This document shows positions 30,442 through 32,321 of a stretch of 32,321 nucleotides of DNA, piece by piece. This DNA is from an uncultured Clostridia bacterium (GTDB taxonomy: Bacteria > Bacillota > Clostridia > Oscillospirales > Acutalibacteraceae). The stretch covers positions 1-32,321 of the forward strand of contig CALEHY010000017.1 in NCBI GenBank assembly GCA_937876375.1. Direction: 5' to 3'. Below the pieces are notes generated by a model. The model had not been told where the DNA came from. It was given only the letters and a program-made list of their open reading frames with translations, and did not search any database. The stretch's first letter is position 1. Every line of letters begins with the position of its first letter. A program made the translations under genes and the position numbers.

Positions 30442-31437
30442 TTGTACAAAATTATTCACAAACTTAATGATACAACCTGCTATGCACTAAAGGACAACAC
30501 AATTTTTGTGCTAAAGAAAATTGACCCTAGCGATATTGACACATATAAAAAACTGATTGCAATAAAAAGTCCTAATATTGCTAGGCACTACGAATTTGCA
30601 TGTGTCGATAACACAAACTATGTCGTAGAGGAATACATAAAGGGTATCACCCTAAAGGAATATTGCGAAAAAAATCATCCCCTACAAAAAAGTGAAATCA
30701 TCAGAATAGCAACCAGTATTTGTAACGGCTTGAACGAGATACACCAATCGAAAATTGTACACCGAGATATCACACCAACAAATATAATGATGGACGAGAG
30801 CAACAATCCAGTCATTATTGATTTTGGCATCAGCAGAATAACGAAGCCAAATATGACCAAAGACACCCAGATACTAGGCACATATGGATATGCTGCACCA
30901 GAGCAATTCGGTTTTTCCCAAACAGACCAAAAGGCAGATATCTACTCTATGGGTGTACTAATAAATTATATGGCTACATTAAAGCTGCCTAACGAACAGC
31001 TACCAGATAATGATTTGAGCATTGTTATCGAAAAATGTATGGAGATGGATACCAACAAGCGATACGCTGATATATCCAAGCTGTCAAACGCCCTAAACAA
31101 ACGACATATCGAGTCGATAATAAGGTCAATCCCAGGCTTTAGGCAGGGCAAAGGCTGGCATATCATATTAGCATCGGTATATTATGCTATGTTACCTATA
31201 ATGTTTTATATTCTGTTTGACTCCGGCAAAAGCCCAATCGTATCAATAGCTAATATCACTGCTGGAATACTGGATTTGGTCCTAACTATTCCAATAGCAT
31301 TTAACTTCAAAAACTGGATAGAGCGATGGAGCTTTACTCGAAAGCTCCCAAAGAGTGGCAAAGTTGCAGTTCAGGTCGGATTAATATTTGTCTGTGTAAT
31401 TATTTCTTTAGTATTTATTGTAATGTTTCAAAATTAA
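30442..31437 (+). CDS. Membrane-anchored eukaryotic-like Ser/Thr protein kinase with degenerate P-loop
   Basis: 331 residues, starting at TTG behind AAGGTGGTGA. The kinase domain is short (about 1-235). The ATP lysine is in VLKKI (K25 or K26), the catalytic loop is HRDITPTN (D109), the metal motif DFG (D127), and activation-loop end YAAPEQF. The usual glycine-rich loop is absent (KLNDTTCYALKD instead), and no clear alpha-C glutamate is seen. Three membrane helices follow (about 237-257, 260-288, 305-329). There are no PASTA repeats, so it is not PrkC/PknB for muropeptides. It is divergent from the XRE gene; a DUF4352-like protein lies 77 nt downstream. Confidence 0.85.
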   Translation: MYKIIHKLNDTTCYALKDNTIFVLKKIDPSDIDTYKKLIAIKSPNIARHYEFACVDNTNYVVEEYIKGITLKEYCEKNHPLQKSEIIRIATSICNGLNEIHQSKIVHRDITPTNIMMDESNNPVIIDFGISRITKPNMTKDTQILGTYGYAAPEQFGFSQTDQKADIYSMGVLINYMATLKLPNEQLPDNDLSIVIEKCMEMDTNKRYADISKLSNALNKRHIESIIRSIPGFRQGKGWHIILASVYYAMLPIMFYILFDSGKSPIVSIANITAGILDLVLTIPIAFNFKNWIERWSFTRKLPKSGKVAVQVGLIFVCVIISLVFIVMFQN

Positions 31438-31441
31438 AAAT

Positions 31442-31460
31442 GGTGTGCTGACAGCACACC
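31442..31460 (+). promoter_or_regulatory. Hairpin between kinase and DUF4352-like gene
   Basis: The 8-bp perfect stem GGTGTGCT / AGCACACC with a 3-nt loop. No T-run follows, so it is a weak terminator at best; it could be an mRNA processing or stability element. A TATAAT at 31481-31486 may give the downstream gene its own promoter, but no good -35 is visible. Confidence 0.45.
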
Positions 31461-31514
31461 AATGCTCTCCTTGTGTGTTGTATAATCATATCATCAACAT
31501 AAGGAGGAAATATT

Positions 31515-32159
31515 ATGGCTGACAATATTCAACAAAATCCACAAGGCTATGACCCAAATGTCCAGCAAGCAGTAAATTCTGCACTTGCCGAGGAGAAGAA
31601 AAAGAAAAAGAAGAAAAAACTAATCATCATAGGCGTAATTGCTATCGTTATTATCGCAATAATTGCTATTGCATCATCAGGTGATGACGACAAACCAGAA
31701 ACAAAGCCTATCGACAACAACACTTCAACCGAGCAGGTGGTGGACGAGCCAGATGACAGCGAGGAGCAAACAGTACCAGACAAAATAAAGGCTGGCACAG
31801 CAATCACTGTCAAGGATTTGGAAATCTCATACATATCTTGCAACACAAACAGCAAGAATTATGACAGCTACACTGGTCCAGAATCAGGCAACAAGGTTGT
31901 TCGAGCAGAGTTTTCATTCAAGAACAATGGCTCTAGCGACATAGTCCTAGACGGATTCGAATGCTACGCCGATGGTCAAAAATGCGAGAGCTTTTGCTGG
32001 GGTGAGGACTACAACAGCTGTACTCTCGAGAGCGTATCTGCTGGCAGATCGCTAAAATCTGTAGAATATTTTGAAGTCCCATCATCTTCAAAGGAAATCG
32101 AGCTTGAGTTCGAGTCAGATTTTTGGTCCAGCGAAAAAATCATATTTGTAATCGAATAA
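31515..32159 (+). CDS. Membrane-anchored DUF4352-like extracytoplasmic protein
   Basis: 214 residues; AAGGAGGAAA precedes the start. A short cytoplasmic N-terminus (NIQQNPQGYDPNVQQAVN) ends in nine lysines within KKKKKKKKK, followed by one membrane helix (about 36-54) and an acidic Asp/Glu/Thr-rich linker (55-90). The C-terminal domain (about 95-214) is beta-rich, with GNKVVRAEFSFKNNGSSDIVLDGFECYADGQ resembling DUF4352 immunoglobulin-like domains of Gram-positive surface proteins. Placed after the kinase, it may be its partner or substrate; the acidic linker has Thr and Ser residues outside, not in the cytoplasm. Function unknown. Confidence 0.75.
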   Translation: MADNIQQNPQGYDPNVQQAVNSALAEEKKKKKKKKLIIIGVIAIVIIAIIAIASSGDDDKPETKPIDNNTSTEQVVDEPDDSEEQTVPDKIKAGTAITVKDLEISYISCNTNSKNYDSYTGPESGNKVVRAEFSFKNNGSSDIVLDGFECYADGQKCESFCWGEDYNSCTLESVSAGRSLKSVEYFEVPSSSKEIELEFESDFWSSEKIIFVIE

Positions 32160-32200
32160 TAAATGTGTGCTATTTTAAGGTACTATAACAAAGGATAATG

Positions 32201-32238
32201 AATAACGGAGCAGTAAAAAAACTGCTCCGTTATTTTAA
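32201..32238 (+). terminator. Terminator of the DUF4352-like gene
   Basis: The 14-bp perfect stem AATAACGGAGCAGT / ACTGCTCCGTTATT (32201-32214 and 32221-32234) with an A6 loop is followed by TTAA. Confidence 0.9.
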
Positions 32239-32266
32239 TGTGAAATTTGTTTTTTATTTTATCTCC

Positions 32267-32321
32267 GTAGGGTGCGGGTGTCCAGTGGACACCTCTGCGT
32301 AGCAGAAGCACCGACCGAGGC
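32267..32321 (-). repeat. Repeat module, inverted copy C (runs off the window)
   Basis: It is the exact reverse complement of 24606-24660, 55 of 55 nt up to the window edge. It starts GTAGGGTGCGGGTGTCC and contains the palindrome GGTGTCCAGTGGACACC. The outer ends found in copies A and B are not present on the visible side, so this is the inner module alone or a partial copy. Confidence 0.85.

Noticed and set aside
24851..31472. Shared 12-mer CCAATGCTCTCC near 24851 and 31459
   Set aside because: In 32 kb of AT-rich sequence many shared 12-mers are expected by chance, and the flanks do not match.

Overview
The window looks like a chromosomal segment of an anaerobic, probably spore-forming, gut or rumen Clostridium-class Firmicute, most likely Oscillospiraceae/Ruminococcus-like. 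This is an inference from several features: a SleB-type cortex hydrolase, pyruvate formate-lyase with its activase, a stand-alone AICAR transformylase, a DUF951 protein, an FMN riboswitch ahead of RibU, consensus sigma-A promoters (TTGACA-17-TATAAT), strong AGGAGG ribosome sites, and a GH3 beta-glucosidase with the swapped domain order known from Ruminococcus albus and Butyrivibrio. Most genes prefer the leucine codon CTA and the glutamine codon CAG. No rRNA, CRISPR array, prophage or intact transposase gene was seen.

Layout. 1-2027 (minus): tRNA-Gly(GCC) with its own promoter, then an operon of two RimK-like ATP-grasp ligases and a small four-helix membrane protein. 2126-4777 (plus): purine genes, AICAR transformylase and purA, separated by a 115-nt nested inverted-repeat element. 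4992-12139 (plus): a carbohydrate locus with a NodB-fold protein, a remnant of a GH30 gene, a CLC H+/Cl- exchanger whose promoter predicts a leaderless mRNA, a GH5 enzyme and a domain-swapped GH3 enzyme. None of the glycosidases has a signal peptide, so they should act on imported oligosaccharides. 12226-15230: a secreted Ig-like/Fn3 protein and, convergently, a membrane-anchored repeat protein. 15307-20674: an S1-domain protein (minus), then DUF951, prfA, a TsaC/Sua5-CoaE fusion and an M18 aminopeptidase.

20744-24699 is the most unusual part. Two same-orientation copies of a MITE-like repeat bracket a DUF134 regulator, pflB and pflA. pflB uses CAA for 15 of 19 Gln codons and CTA for only 2 Leu codons, opposite to its neighbours, so the cassette may have been acquired. 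24795-26457 (minus): a possible insertion-sequence scar, rsmE and an OGG-type DNA glycosylase, followed by a 422-nt spacer packed with inverted repeats. 26880-29843 (plus): a small membrane protein and SleB, an FMN riboswitch with RibU, and class II fructose-bisphosphate aldolase. 29895-32159: an XRE regulator divergent from a membrane-anchored Ser/Thr kinase with a degenerate nucleotide loop, followed by a DUF4352-like membrane protein, possibly a small signalling module. The window ends inside another copy of the repeat module, an exact inverted 55-nt match to part of the copy at 24606.
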